The position numbers and the translations under genes are program-made. A stretch of DNA of 64,000 nucleotides from Streptomyces sp. Ru73. GTDB taxonomy: Bacteria; Actinomycetota; Actinomycetes; Streptomycetales; Streptomycetaceae. The notes beneath the pieces were generated by a model. The model was given only the letters and a program-made list of their open reading frames with translations, was not told the DNA's origin and did not search any database. Below are positions 24,354-32,511 of this stretch, piece by piece; the first letter of the stretch is position 1, and each line of letters begins with the position of its first letter. The stretch lies in contig NZ_PQSQ01000005.1 of NCBI RefSeq assembly GCF_002920575.1, positions 101,267 to 165,266 of the forward strand, in the 5' to 3' direction.

Positions 24354-26756
24354 GTGACGACATCCCGGCACGAGGAAACAGACGCAACGGCGACCAGGGA
24401 AGCCGGAGCGGCACGGCCCGGAGCGGGCGGCGGGACCGGCGGCCGGCCCCAGGACCGGCCGGAATCCGCGGAACACCTCGAGGTCACCCCGCCGAAGACA
24501 TGGGCGGTCGGCGTGCCGGCAGTGGCCAACGCACTGAAGTACTCCCTCTCCGAGACCTCCCCGCGGCGCACCATGCTGACGCTGCTGGACCTCAACCAGA
24601 CCAAGGGGTTCGACTGCCCCGGCTGTGCGTGGCCCGAGCCGGAGCCCCGCCACCGGCACCTCAACGAGTACTGCGAGAACGGCGCCAAACACACCAACGA
24701 CGAGGCGACCTCCCGCCGGATCACCGCCGACTTCTTCCGCCGGCACCCGGTCAGCGAACTGGCCCGCCGCTCGGACGAATGGCTCAACCAGCAGGGCCGG
24801 CTCACCGAACCCATGGTCAAGCGGCCCGGCTCCGACCACTACGAGCCGATCAGCTGGTCCGCCGCACTCGACCTGATCGCCGGTGAACTCAACGCGCTCG
24901 GCTCCCCGAACGAGGCCGTCTTCTACACCTCGGGCCGCGCCGGCAACGAGGCCGCCTTCACCCTGCAGCTCTTCTCCCGCGCCTTCGGCACCAACAACCT
25001 GCCCGACTGCTCCAACATGTGCCACGAGCCCAGCGGCACCGCCTTGAACGAAACGCTCGGCATCGGCAAGGGCGATGTGAGCCTGCTCGACCTCTACCAC
25101 TCCGACCTGGTCTTCGTCGTCGGCCAGAACCCCGGCACCAACCATCCGCGGATGCTCTCCGCACTGGAGGAGACCAAGCGCAACGGCGGCCGCATCGTCG
25201 CCGTGAACCCGCTGCCCGAGGCCGGACTGATCCGCTTCAAGCACCCGCAGCGGCCGCGCGGCATCATCGGCCACGGCACCCGGATCGCCGACCGGTTCCT
25301 GCACATCCGGCTCGGCGGCGACCTCGCGCTGTTCCAGGCCCTCAACATGCTCCTGCTGGAGGCCGAGGAAGCCGCGCCGGGCACCGTCCTGGACCGGGAC
25401 TTCATCGAGAGCCACACCAGTGGGTTCGAGGAGTTCGCCGCGCACCTGCGCGCCAACTTCTCCTGGCCGGAGGTGCTGGAGGCCACCGGGCTGACCCGCG
25501 CCGAGATCGAGGCCGTACGCGACATGGTGCTGGACAGCGGGCGGATCATCGTCTGCTGGGCCATGGGCCTCACCCAGCAGAAACACGGCGTCCCCACCAT
25601 CCGGGAAGTGGTGAACTTCCTGCTGCTGCGCGGCAACGTGGGCGGCCCGGGCGCCGGCGCCTGCCCCGTACGCGGACACAGCAATGTCCAGGGCGACCGG
25701 ACGATGGGCATCTGGGAGCAGATGCCGCAGTCGTTCCTGGACGCACTGGAGCGCGAATTCTCCTTCACGCCGCCGAGCGAACACGGCTGGGACACCGTCG
25801 ACTCGATCCGGGCCATGCGGGACGGCCGGGCCAAGGTCTTCCTCGGCCTCGCGGGCAACTTCGTACGCGCCACTCCCGACAGCGACGCGACCGAGGCGGC
25901 CATGCGCAACTGCCGGCTGACCGCCCACATCTCGACCAAGCTGAACCGCTCGCACGCGGTGTGCGGCCAGACCGCGCTGATCCTGCCCACGCTCGGCCGC
26001 ACCGAACGTGACATCCAGGCGGGCGGCGAGCAGTTCGTCACCGTCGAGGACTCCATGAGCCAGGTGCACGCCTCGCACGGACGCCTGGAACCGGCCTCCA
26101 AGCACCTGCTCAGCGAGGTGGCCATCCTCAGCCGGCTGGCACGCCGCACCCTCGGCGACAAGGTGCCCGTCGCCTGGGAGAGGTTCGAGGCGGACTACGG
26201 GACGATCCGCGACCACATCTCCCGTGTCGTACCGGGCTTCGAGGACTTCAACTCCCGCGTCGCCAAGCCGGGCGGCTTCGGCCTGCCGAACCCGGTGAAC
26301 GAAGGGGTCTTCCACACGTCGACCGGGCGCGCGCGGTTCACCAGCAACGACTTCGAGATGCTGCGCGCGCCCGAGGGACACCTGCTGCTGCAGACGCTGC
26401 GCTCGCACGACCAGTGGAACACCGTCCCGTACACGAAGAACGACCGCTACCGCGGCATCCACGGCTCCCGCCACGTCGTCCTCGTCGACCCGCGCGACAT
26501 CGAGGCCCTCGGGCTCTCGGAAGGCGCCCTGGTGGACCTGGTCAGCGTCTGGCACGACGGCACCGAGCACCGGGCCGAGGGCTTCCGCGTCGTCGGCTAC
26601 CCCACCGTCCGCGGCTGCGCCGCCGCCTACTACCCGGAAACCAACGTACTGGTCCCGCTCGACAGCGTCGCCGACCACAGCAACACCCCGACCTCCAAGG
26701 GCATCGTCGTACGCCTGGAGGCCCGCAGCGCGCAGCCGGCGCCGGCGGGCGCGTGA
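24354..26756 (+). CDS. FdhF/YdeP family molybdopterin oxidoreductase
   Basis: 800 residues of the DMSO-reductase superfamily, YdeP subgroup. Characteristic segments are GFDCPGCAWPEP, YEPISWSAALDLIAGEL, YTSGRAGNEAAF, DCSNMCHEPSG, FVVGQNPGTNHPRM and FLLLRGNVGGPGAGACPVRGHSNVQGDRTMG. A C-terminal molybdopterin-dinucleotide-binding region (LQTLRSHDQWNTVPYTKNDRYRG) follows. E. coli YdeP is linked to acid resistance; the reaction of this subgroup is unknown. The N-terminal 40 residues are low-complexity. The start is GTG 24354 with AGGAAGG eleven bases away, so it is moderately certain. Confidence 0.9.
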   Translation: MTTSRHEETDATATREAGAARPGAGGGTGGRPQDRPESAEHLEVTPPKTWAVGVPAVANALKYSLSETSPRRTMLTLLDLNQTKGFDCPGCAWPEPEPRHRHLNEYCENGAKHTNDEATSRRITADFFRRHPVSELARRSDEWLNQQGRLTEPMVKRPGSDHYEPISWSAALDLIAGELNALGSPNEAVFYTSGRAGNEAAFTLQLFSRAFGTNNLPDCSNMCHEPSGTALNETLGIGKGDVSLLDLYHSDLVFVVGQNPGTNHPRMLSALEETKRNGGRIVAVNPLPEAGLIRFKHPQRPRGIIGHGTRIADRFLHIRLGGDLALFQALNMLLLEAEEAAPGTVLDRDFIESHTSGFEEFAAHLRANFSWPEVLEATGLTRAEIEAVRDMVLDSGRIIVCWAMGLTQQKHGVPTIREVVNFLLLRGNVGGPGAGACPVRGHSNVQGDRTMGIWEQMPQSFLDALEREFSFTPPSEHGWDTVDSIRAMRDGRAKVFLGLAGNFVRATPDSDATEAAMRNCRLTAHISTKLNRSHAVCGQTALILPTLGRTERDIQAGGEQFVTVEDSMSQVHASHGRLEPASKHLLSEVAILSRLARRTLGDKVPVAWERFEADYGTIRDHISRVVPGFEDFNSRVAKPGGFGLPNPVNEGVFHTSTGRARFTSNDFEMLRAPEGHLLLQTLRSHDQWNTVPYTKNDRYRGIHGSRHVVLVDPRDIEALGLSEGALVDLVSVWHDGTEHRAEGFRVVGYPTVRGCAAAYYPETNVLVPLDSVADHSNTPTSKGIVVRLEARSAQPAPAGA

Positions 26757-26762
26757 CGGCGC

Positions 26763-26798
26763 GGCCTCCCGGAGCGGGCCGCGCCGGTCCGGGAGGCC
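26763..26798. terminator. Hairpin between convergent YdeP-like and hemerythrin-like genes
   Basis: GGCCTCCCGG and its exact complement (26763-26772, 26789-26798) around a 16-base loop. It sits directly after the molybdoenzyme stop. Confidence 0.65.
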
Positions 26799-26822
26799 CG
26801 CCCCGTTCAGCCGTTCAGCTGC

Positions 26823-27416
26823 TCAGCCGCGCTTTCCGGGGCCGCCGTGCAGGGCGTCGCGCATGCGGTCGGCGATGGCCGCGAAGGGCCCGAGGAGCAG
26901 GTTCTTGGCACCGGATTCCACACCGGGGTGCGGGTGAGTGGGTGCGGTGGCCTCGGCGGCCCTGACGCTCTTGGCCATCGTGGCCAGGGTCCCGGGGTCG
27001 TTCAGCCGCCGCAGCTGGGCGAACTCGTACCGCTCCTCCGCACGCGCGTGCTGCATCACGGCGGTACGCAGGTCCCGCAGCGCGGGCAGGAAGTCGGCGT
27101 CCTCCGGATCCACCTTCTCCAGCGCGCTCAGCGCCTCCTTGGCCTGGCGTTCCTCTTCCAGCCGTTCGGCGACGACGCCCTCACCGCCCTCGGCCTTCTT
27201 CCGGGCGAAGGGATGGACGACCTCTTCCTCCGCCGTCTCGTGCACCGCGAGCATGCGCACCAGACGGCCGAAGGCGTCCCTCCGGGCATCGCCGGTGCTC
27301 CGCTCGACCTCGTCGAAGAGGTTGCGGATCTCCCCGTGCTGCGCCGTCAGCAGGGCGACGACATCGTGCTCGGGGTCGGGGTCGGGAACGTGTGAAGCGG
27401 TTGTCGGGTGGTTCAT
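26823..27416 (-). CDS. Hemerythrin HHE domain-containing protein
   Basis: 197 residues. Metal-ligand pattern: LLTAQHGEIRNLFDEVE, VHETAEEEVVHPFARKK and MQHARAEERYEFAQLRRL. These are the His and Glu residues expected for a di-iron or non-haem iron four-helix bundle. Related actinobacterial proteins respond to oxidative or nitrosative stress. It lies 75 bases downstream of, and in the same direction as, the ferritin-like gene. With the sulfite-oxidase-like gene these form a leftward three-gene unit. Confidence 0.9.
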   Translation of the reverse strand: MNHPTTASHVPDPDPEHDVVALLTAQHGEIRNLFDEVERSTGDARRDAFGRLVRMLAVHETAEEEVVHPFARKKAEGGEGVVAERLEEERQAKEALSALEKVDPEDADFLPALRDLRTAVMQHARAEERYEFAQLRRLNDPGTLATMAKSVRAAEATAPTHPHPGVESGAKNLLLGPFAAIADRMRDALHGGPGKRG

Positions 27417-27491
27417 GGCGTCTCCTGTACGAGGAGGAGTGGAGAGCGGAGGAGTGGGCGAGGGGGAGTACGGGCGCGGAGCGGTGGCCGG

Positions 27492-28706
27492 TCAGTGGGC
27501 CCGGTGGTCCCAGTGGTCCCGCATCGCGGCAACGGGGTGCTCACCGTCCTGCGCGCGGTAGTCGCGGCCGAAGGCCGCTTGGTGCTGTTCCATGACCCGG
27601 TCGCTCGGGGGCGCCTCGCCGCCGTGCAGTGCCTCCTGCATGGCCTCGAACCGCTCGTGCGCCTCGCGGACGTACCCGGTGCCCAGCGTCGTGAGGTCCA
27701 GCTGGTCGGCGATCAGATGCCGCAGGTACGTCTTGTTGGGCTCGAACGTCAGCACGTTCGGCAGCTCGGGCGCCAGCACCTCGGCGGGCTCCCGGCCGTC
27801 ATGACGGCGCATCAGCTCGCCCGCGACACGCAGGTGCTCCAGCTCCATGTTCAGATGCAGCTCCCAGATGGCCTTCACCTTCGGGTCGCTCTCCTGCTCC
27901 ATGAAGGAGTGGTAGAGGTAGCACTCGTTGTACTCGTGATTGACCAGCTGCTCCCACCACGACTCACCCGGGTCCACCAGCGACTCGTAGTGCGTGACGT
28001 GCTCCTCCTCGATCAGCCCGATCTCCTGGTACAGCTGCCGGGCGATCGGCTCCATGTACGTCGGGCCGACGTTCATGTAGAAGTTCATCGTCTGCTGCTC
28101 CGCCGACATCACCGTCAGCGCGTGCAGCTTCGACAGCGGATCGGTCCGGGTCCTGTCGTACGGCTCGCGTACGTTGTCCACCGGATCGCGGTGGTGCAAC
28201 GGCGTCGGCCGGCCCGGCATCACCTCGGTCAGCCCGTCCACCACCGACTCCGCCTTGCGGTGCTCGATCATCTCGTACAGGTTCGCGTACCGGTACAGAT
28301 GGTCGAAGTCCTCCAGCACACCGAACTGGTACGCCTGCTTCAGGTACGGATCCGGCTCGCTGCGCGCCACCCACGCGGTCAGGTCCACCGCCACCTGCTC
28401 GTACGCGAGGGTCGTCTCCAGCACCGAGGAGACGCCCGGCAGCAGCCAGTTGACCGCCTTCTGCTGCTGCGCCTCGACGTAGCGGGTGCTCGCCAGCTGC
28501 CGTTTCACCTCCGGGTCCGGGCAGTGCCTGGCCATCTGATGGCTGAACAGCAGGGCCTCCACCTCGATGCCGTTCATCGTGATGATCCGGCACCGGGTGT
28601 AGGGGTCGCAGTGGTCGGGGTCGATCGGCGTCACGTTCAGCTCGCGCCAGTTGCGCAGTTGACGGTCCAGCGGAATGCCCCGCTGCTCCAAGGGATTGAA
28701 CGGCAT
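27492..28706 (-). CDS. Ferritin-like (di-iron carboxylate) protein of unknown function
   Basis: 404 residues from the ATG at 28706; the ribosome site is weak. The protein is rich in paired Glu/His helices: IGLIEEEHVTHYESL, NHEYNECYLYHSFMEQE and LHLNMELEHLRVAGELM are spaced like the helices of ferritin/rubrerythrin-type di-iron proteins. The N-terminus (NPLEQRGIPLDRQLRNWRELN) and C-terminus are not familiar. It is twice the size of a ferritin subunit, so it may be a fused or elaborated bundle. Its position between hemerythrin-like and sulfite-oxidase-like genes suggests an iron or redox-stress role, by inference. Confidence 0.72.
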   Translation of the reverse strand: MPFNPLEQRGIPLDRQLRNWRELNVTPIDPDHCDPYTRCRIITMNGIEVEALLFSHQMARHCPDPEVKRQLASTRYVEAQQQKAVNWLLPGVSSVLETTLAYEQVAVDLTAWVARSEPDPYLKQAYQFGVLEDFDHLYRYANLYEMIEHRKAESVVDGLTEVMPGRPTPLHHRDPVDNVREPYDRTRTDPLSKLHALTVMSAEQQTMNFYMNVGPTYMEPIARQLYQEIGLIEEEHVTHYESLVDPGESWWEQLVNHEYNECYLYHSFMEQESDPKVKAIWELHLNMELEHLRVAGELMRRHDGREPAEVLAPELPNVLTFEPNKTYLRHLIADQLDLTTLGTGYVREAHERFEAMQEALHGGEAPPSDRVMEQHQAAFGRDYRAQDGEHPVAAMRDHWDHRAH

Positions 28707-28789
28707 GACGTTCTCGCTTCGACTCGGGGGCTGGGAGTCCGCGGTGCCCCGACCGCCGCCCGCCAAACCACCGCACCGCGAGGGTGCCC

Positions 28790-29866
28790 TCAGCGGACGT
28801 CGATCCTGACGCGGGCCCACGAGTTGTTCGCGTAGCCCTTGGGATTCCACAGGTGGGCGGGGGATTCGGGCTGGGTGGCGCCGGTGTCGTCCCAGGCCCG
28901 TACGGCGATCTCCGCGGGACCGGCCGGGAGGCTCACGAGGGTGCGCCAGTGCTGCCACGCCCACGGGCCGACCGGGGCATCGACATCGGCCTGCACCCAG
29001 CTGCGCCCCTCGTCCAGCGAGACGTCGACGCGCACGACGGTGCGCTCACCACCGCCCGCGAAGGCCCAGCCGGTGACGGTGGTGGGGCCGGCGGCGAGCT
29101 GGGCACCGTCGTCGGGGGAGAGGATCTCCGCGTTCAGCGCCAGCGGGCCGAGCGGGACACCCTGGCCGGGCCGGTGGGCGTCCGCGTCGGGCGGCAGCAG
29201 CCGGTAGTCCACTGCCTGGAAGTGGTTCTGCGAGGGCTCGGCCCGGGCGGTGAGGCGCCGCACCCACTTGACGCTGCGTGCACCGATGTAGCCGGGGACC
29301 ACCACGCGTACCGGCCCGCCGTGCACCGCGGGCAGCGGCTCCCCGTTCATCGACCAGGCGAGCAGCACCTCACCACCGCGGGCCTTGGACAGCGGAACCG
29401 AGCCGCCGAACGGCTGCGGCGGCTGCGTACATGGGGACTCGTCCGCGCCGAGGAAGGCGATGTGCGCCGCGCCGGTACGCGGACCGGCCGCCCGCAGCAC
29501 GTCGGCGAGACGCACACCGGTCCACTCGGCGGTGGAGATGGCGGCAGGCCCCCACGGGGCTCCGGGGACGGGCCGTACGGCCGCCAGCCCGGCGCGCCGA
29601 TTTCCCGCGCAGGCGAGCGTCGCCACCTCCGTACGGGGCCTGAACCGCGACCGCAGCTCGTCCAGGGACAGCTCCAGCTCCCGGTCGACCAGGCCGTCGA
29701 CGCGCAGCCGCCAGGACGACGGGTCGAGCCGGGGGACCGGTCCGTGGTTGCGGCTGTAGAAGGCCGCCACCTCGGTCAGCGGCCGGCCGGCCAGCGCGGC
29801 ACGCGGTGGCTCGGCATTGAACGGTTCCTCCTCGTGGACGACCATGTCCTCCCGCTTGCCCCACAT
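28790..29866 (-). CDS. Sulfite oxidase-like molybdopterin oxidoreductase
   Basis: 358 residues. The molybdenum-ligand cysteine lies in ATLACAGNRR, followed by GPAAISTAEWTGVRLADVL and PVRVVVPGYIGARSVKWV, the Moco-binding core. The C-terminal Ig-like dimerisation domain (VTGWAFAGGGERTVVRVDVSLDEGRSW) ends with NPKGYANNSWARVRIDVR, the conserved C-terminal motif. No haem domain or signal peptide is present, so it is a cytoplasmic SorA-like or YedY-like variant lacking a fused electron acceptor. GAAAGGGG precedes the ATG. It is first of a leftward unit with the ferritin-like and hemerythrin-like genes. Confidence 0.9.
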   Translation of the reverse strand: MWGKREDMVVHEEEPFNAEPPRAALAGRPLTEVAAFYSRNHGPVPRLDPSSWRLRVDGLVDRELELSLDELRSRFRPRTEVATLACAGNRRAGLAAVRPVPGAPWGPAAISTAEWTGVRLADVLRAAGPRTGAAHIAFLGADESPCTQPPQPFGGSVPLSKARGGEVLLAWSMNGEPLPAVHGGPVRVVVPGYIGARSVKWVRRLTARAEPSQNHFQAVDYRLLPPDADAHRPGQGVPLGPLALNAEILSPDDGAQLAAGPTTVTGWAFAGGGERTVVRVDVSLDEGRSWVQADVDAPVGPWAWQHWRTLVSLPAGPAEIAVRAWDDTGATQPESPAHLWNPKGYANNSWARVRIDVR

Positions 29867-29989
29867 ACCGGGCCCCTTTCGCCACTGACCTCGTCACCGG
29901 GCACGTCCTGCCCTGCACGAACGGCTGACCTGCGGAAAAGTCACTCGCCGGGGGTGGCGTCCCGGTACCCCGAACCCATCGAACACGGC

Positions 29990-31054
29990 TCAGTTCCCGA
30001 TGGTGGTGAGGCCGGCGATGCCCGCGGCGTACAGGACGAGGACGGCGACGCTGTCGATGCCCATCCGCAGGTACTGGCGCCGCGGCCGGAAGATCAGGCC
30101 GGCGAGGTAGACGGTGGTCAGCACGATGCCGAGCGCGGTGAGGTAGATGTCGGTGTGGTGCGCGGCCGGAAGCACCGGCCTGCCGGAGATGACCGTGGCG
30201 AGCAGGAACAGCACGGGCAGGAAGGCGTTGCCGCCGAAGATGTCGCTGATGGCCAGCTGGTAGTCGCCCAGTTCGGCCGAGGCCAGGCCGGTGCTGATCT
30301 CCGGAAGGGCGGTCGCGGTGGCAAGTACGGTGGCGCCGAACAGGACACCGCTCAGCCCCTGCCGGGCGAAGAACTCCTCACCGCTGCGCTCGATGACGAC
30401 ACCGGCGACGAGCGTCGCCACGGCCGCCGCGGTGAAGACGAGAGCGGCGCGTGCGGTGCCGATGCGCTGGGCGGTGGCCGCCTTCTCCTTCTTGCGCTTG
30501 GAGTGCCCGCGCGGCTCCGGCTGGGCACCCGGCGCGTCCCCGCCCTCGCGCCAGGGCAGTCCCTTGCCGGCCCGGTTCAGCAGCACCAGGCCGGTCATCC
30601 ACAGCACGGTGATGGCCAGCGGCGCGGGGCCGAGCCGGGCGAAGGACAGGTCGTCAGGGAGCTGAGTGCCCATCACGACCACGGCCAGCACCGCGATCAC
30701 GAGCAGCCCTTCCAGCACCAGGACGAGACTGGCGGCCAGCCGGGTCAGCGGCGCGCGCGGCCGGACCCCGGCCGCGTCCAGCACCACCAGCACGACGGTC
30801 TGGATGGCGATGCCGCCGAGGATGTTGCCGACCGCGACGTCGAGTTGCCCGGCCATGGCCGCACTCGCGGTGATGGCGATCTCCGGCAGGTTCGTGGCGA
30901 TGGCCAGCAGGAGCAGCCCGCCCAACGCACTTCCCAGACGCAGCCGTTCGGAGAGTACGTCGGTGGTGTCGGACAGCTTGATACCGGAGTACCAGATCAC
31001 CGCCGCGCTCGCGAGGAACAGCACCAACAGCACCGGTGAGCTCAAAGATCCCAT
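29990..31054 (-). CDS. Sodium/calcium exchanger (CaCA) family membrane protein
   Basis: 354 residues, about ten membrane helices. The two inverted alpha-repeats are clear: LAIATNLPEIAITASAAMAGQLDVAVGNILGGIAIQT and TATALPEISTGLASAELGDYQLAISDIFGGNAFLPV. They are separated by a charged cytoplasmic loop (SKRKKEKAATAQR). This is the cation/Ca2+ antiporter architecture; ion specificity is not readable. ATG 31054 is preferred for helix length; GTG 31099 is in frame upstream. Neither has a good ribosome site. Confidence 0.87.
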   Translation of the reverse strand: MGSLSSPVLLVLFLASAAVIWYSGIKLSDTTDVLSERLRLGSALGGLLLLAIATNLPEIAITASAAMAGQLDVAVGNILGGIAIQTVVLVVLDAAGVRPRAPLTRLAASLVLVLEGLLVIAVLAVVVMGTQLPDDLSFARLGPAPLAITVLWMTGLVLLNRAGKGLPWREGGDAPGAQPEPRGHSKRKKEKAATAQRIGTARAALVFTAAAVATLVAGVVIERSGEEFFARQGLSGVLFGATVLATATALPEISTGLASAELGDYQLAISDIFGGNAFLPVLFLLATVISGRPVLPAAHHTDIYLTALGIVLTTVYLAGLIFRPRRQYLRMGIDSVAVLVLYAAGIAGLTTIGN

Positions 31055-31158
31055 GCGGCGCGGGGTACCCCGCAGGGCCGGAACATACCGATGCGCCACC
31101 GGCCGACGAGGCGGTGCTGCTCACGATGGAGCGGACCGTCACTCCGCCGGCCTGTGCG

Positions 31159-31728
31159 TCAACTCTGCGCCGCCGCCCCGTGCCGGGCTGCCAGTACGGC
31201 CAGTGCGCGCTCGCCCCAGCGCAGGGTGTCCTCCTCGAACAGGCGGCCGCGCAGCAGTGTCAGGTACGGGCCGACGCGTTCGGCGTCGCGCAGGTACTCC
31301 TCCTCGCTCCGCCCGGCGAGCAGATGCTCCAGCACTCGTTCGTACCGGGCGAGCTTGCCGCGGGCCCCCGCCATGCGCTCCTCGATGTGCGCGCGGACCG
31401 CGTCGGCGTCCCCCGCGTCCGCGGCCTGCACCTTCACCAGCAGCTCGTCCCGGATGGCGGTGGGGCGGGGCGGCTGCGCGGTGAAGGCGGCGAGGCTCTG
31501 CCGCCCGGTGCCGGTGAGCGTGAACATCCGCTTGTCCGGCCTGCGTTCCTGCCGGACGACGCGCGCCCGGATCAGACCGTCCCCGGCCAGCCGCTCCAGC
31601 TCGCGGTAGAGCTGCTGCGGCGTGGCCGCCCAGAAGTTCGCCACCGACACGTCGAAGATCTTGGCCAGCTCGTACCCCGACGCCTCGCCCTCCAGGAGCG
31701 CCGCGAGGACCGCGTACTTGAGTGACAT
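31159..31728 (-). CDS. PadR family transcriptional regulator
   Basis: 189 residues. SLKYAVLAALLEGEASGYELAKIFD is the diagnostic PadR N-terminus. The winged helix continues through ATPQQLYRELERLAGDGLIRARVV, followed by a C-terminal helical dimerisation domain. It is divergent from the SnoaL-like gene with under 75 bp between starts, so the two very likely share a control region. PadR proteins usually repress until a small ligand binds. Confidence 0.92.
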   Translation of the reverse strand: MSLKYAVLAALLEGEASGYELAKIFDVSVANFWAATPQQLYRELERLAGDGLIRARVVRQERRPDKRMFTLTGTGRQSLAAFTAQPPRPTAIRDELLVKVQAADAGDADAVRAHIEERMAGARGKLARYERVLEHLLAGRSEEEYLRDAERVGPYLTLLRGRLFEEDTLRWGERALAVLAARHGAAAQS

Positions 31729-31800
31729 ATGGACACCGTACATCGATGCGATTACTCTCGCCCGCACCTATTCAACAAGTTGACTATGAAGGGAGAGGGC

Positions 31801-32262
31801 ATGCACGCATTCCGTCAGGCGGTGGAGGCCGGCGACCACCGGGCCATCGAAGCGCTGCTCGCCGAGGACGTCGTCTTCACCAGCCCCGTCGCGTTCCGCC
31901 CGTACCCCGGCAAGGCGATCACCGCGGCGATCCTGCGCGGCGTCTCCCGGGTCTTCGAGGACTTCCGCTACGTACGCGAGATCCATGACGCCGAGGGCCG
32001 CGACCATGCGCTGGTGTTCGCCGCGCGGGTCGGGGACCGCGAGATCAGCGGCTGCGACTTCCTGCACACCGACGAGAACGGCCTGATCGACGAGTTCACG
32101 GTCATGGTGCGCCCGCTGAACGCCGCCCAAGCCCTGGCCGAGGCGATGGGCGCCCAGTTCGAACGGATCAGCCGGGAAGCGGCGGAGGGGATGACGGCGG
32201 CGGACGCGCCGGTGGCTGGTTCGGCGGCGGACGCGGCGGCAGCGGACGCGGCGGCCGGCTGA
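31801..32262 (+). CDS. Nuclear transport factor 2 / SnoaL-like family protein
   Basis: 153 residues. MHAFRQAVEAGDHRAIEALLAEDVVFTSPVAFRPYPGK and the HTDENGLIDEFTVMVRPL ending are typical of the small cone-shaped SnoaL/NTF2 fold. The last 30 residues are an Ala-rich tail (SAADAAAADAAAG). GGGAGAGG four bases upstream supports ATG 31801 over upstream in-frame starts. It is the probable target of the divergent PadR regulator. Confidence 0.85.
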   Translation: MHAFRQAVEAGDHRAIEALLAEDVVFTSPVAFRPYPGKAITAAILRGVSRVFEDFRYVREIHDAEGRDHALVFAARVGDREISGCDFLHTDENGLIDEFTVMVRPLNAAQALAEAMGAQFERISREAAEGMTAADAPVAGSAADAAAADAAAG

Positions 32263-32511
32263 GGAATGCGGGTGTGCAGCCGCGGTGGCTCCTCGGGGAC
32301 GTGGTGGCCCCCGCAGGTAGCCGGGCCGCGGCCCGGCGCGGCCGCCGGAAAGCCCCCTCTCCGTCTACTGTCCGGTACCGTGTTCGCTCCGTAACCGAAG
32401 ATCCGTCAAACTGTCATGCACATGGCGCAATCTATGCCCGTGACGTGCACGCGTCCTGGGCGCAGTTCGGGCCGCACGGCGGAGAGTTCAGGACCTTCGG
32501 AAGGAACGCAT

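Noticed and set aside
22608..26678. 1356-codon minus-strand open frame opposite the YdeP-like and SRPBCC genes
   Set aside because: Its only real protein content is the out-of-phase shadow of the GNAT gene at one end; the rest is low-complexity antisense.
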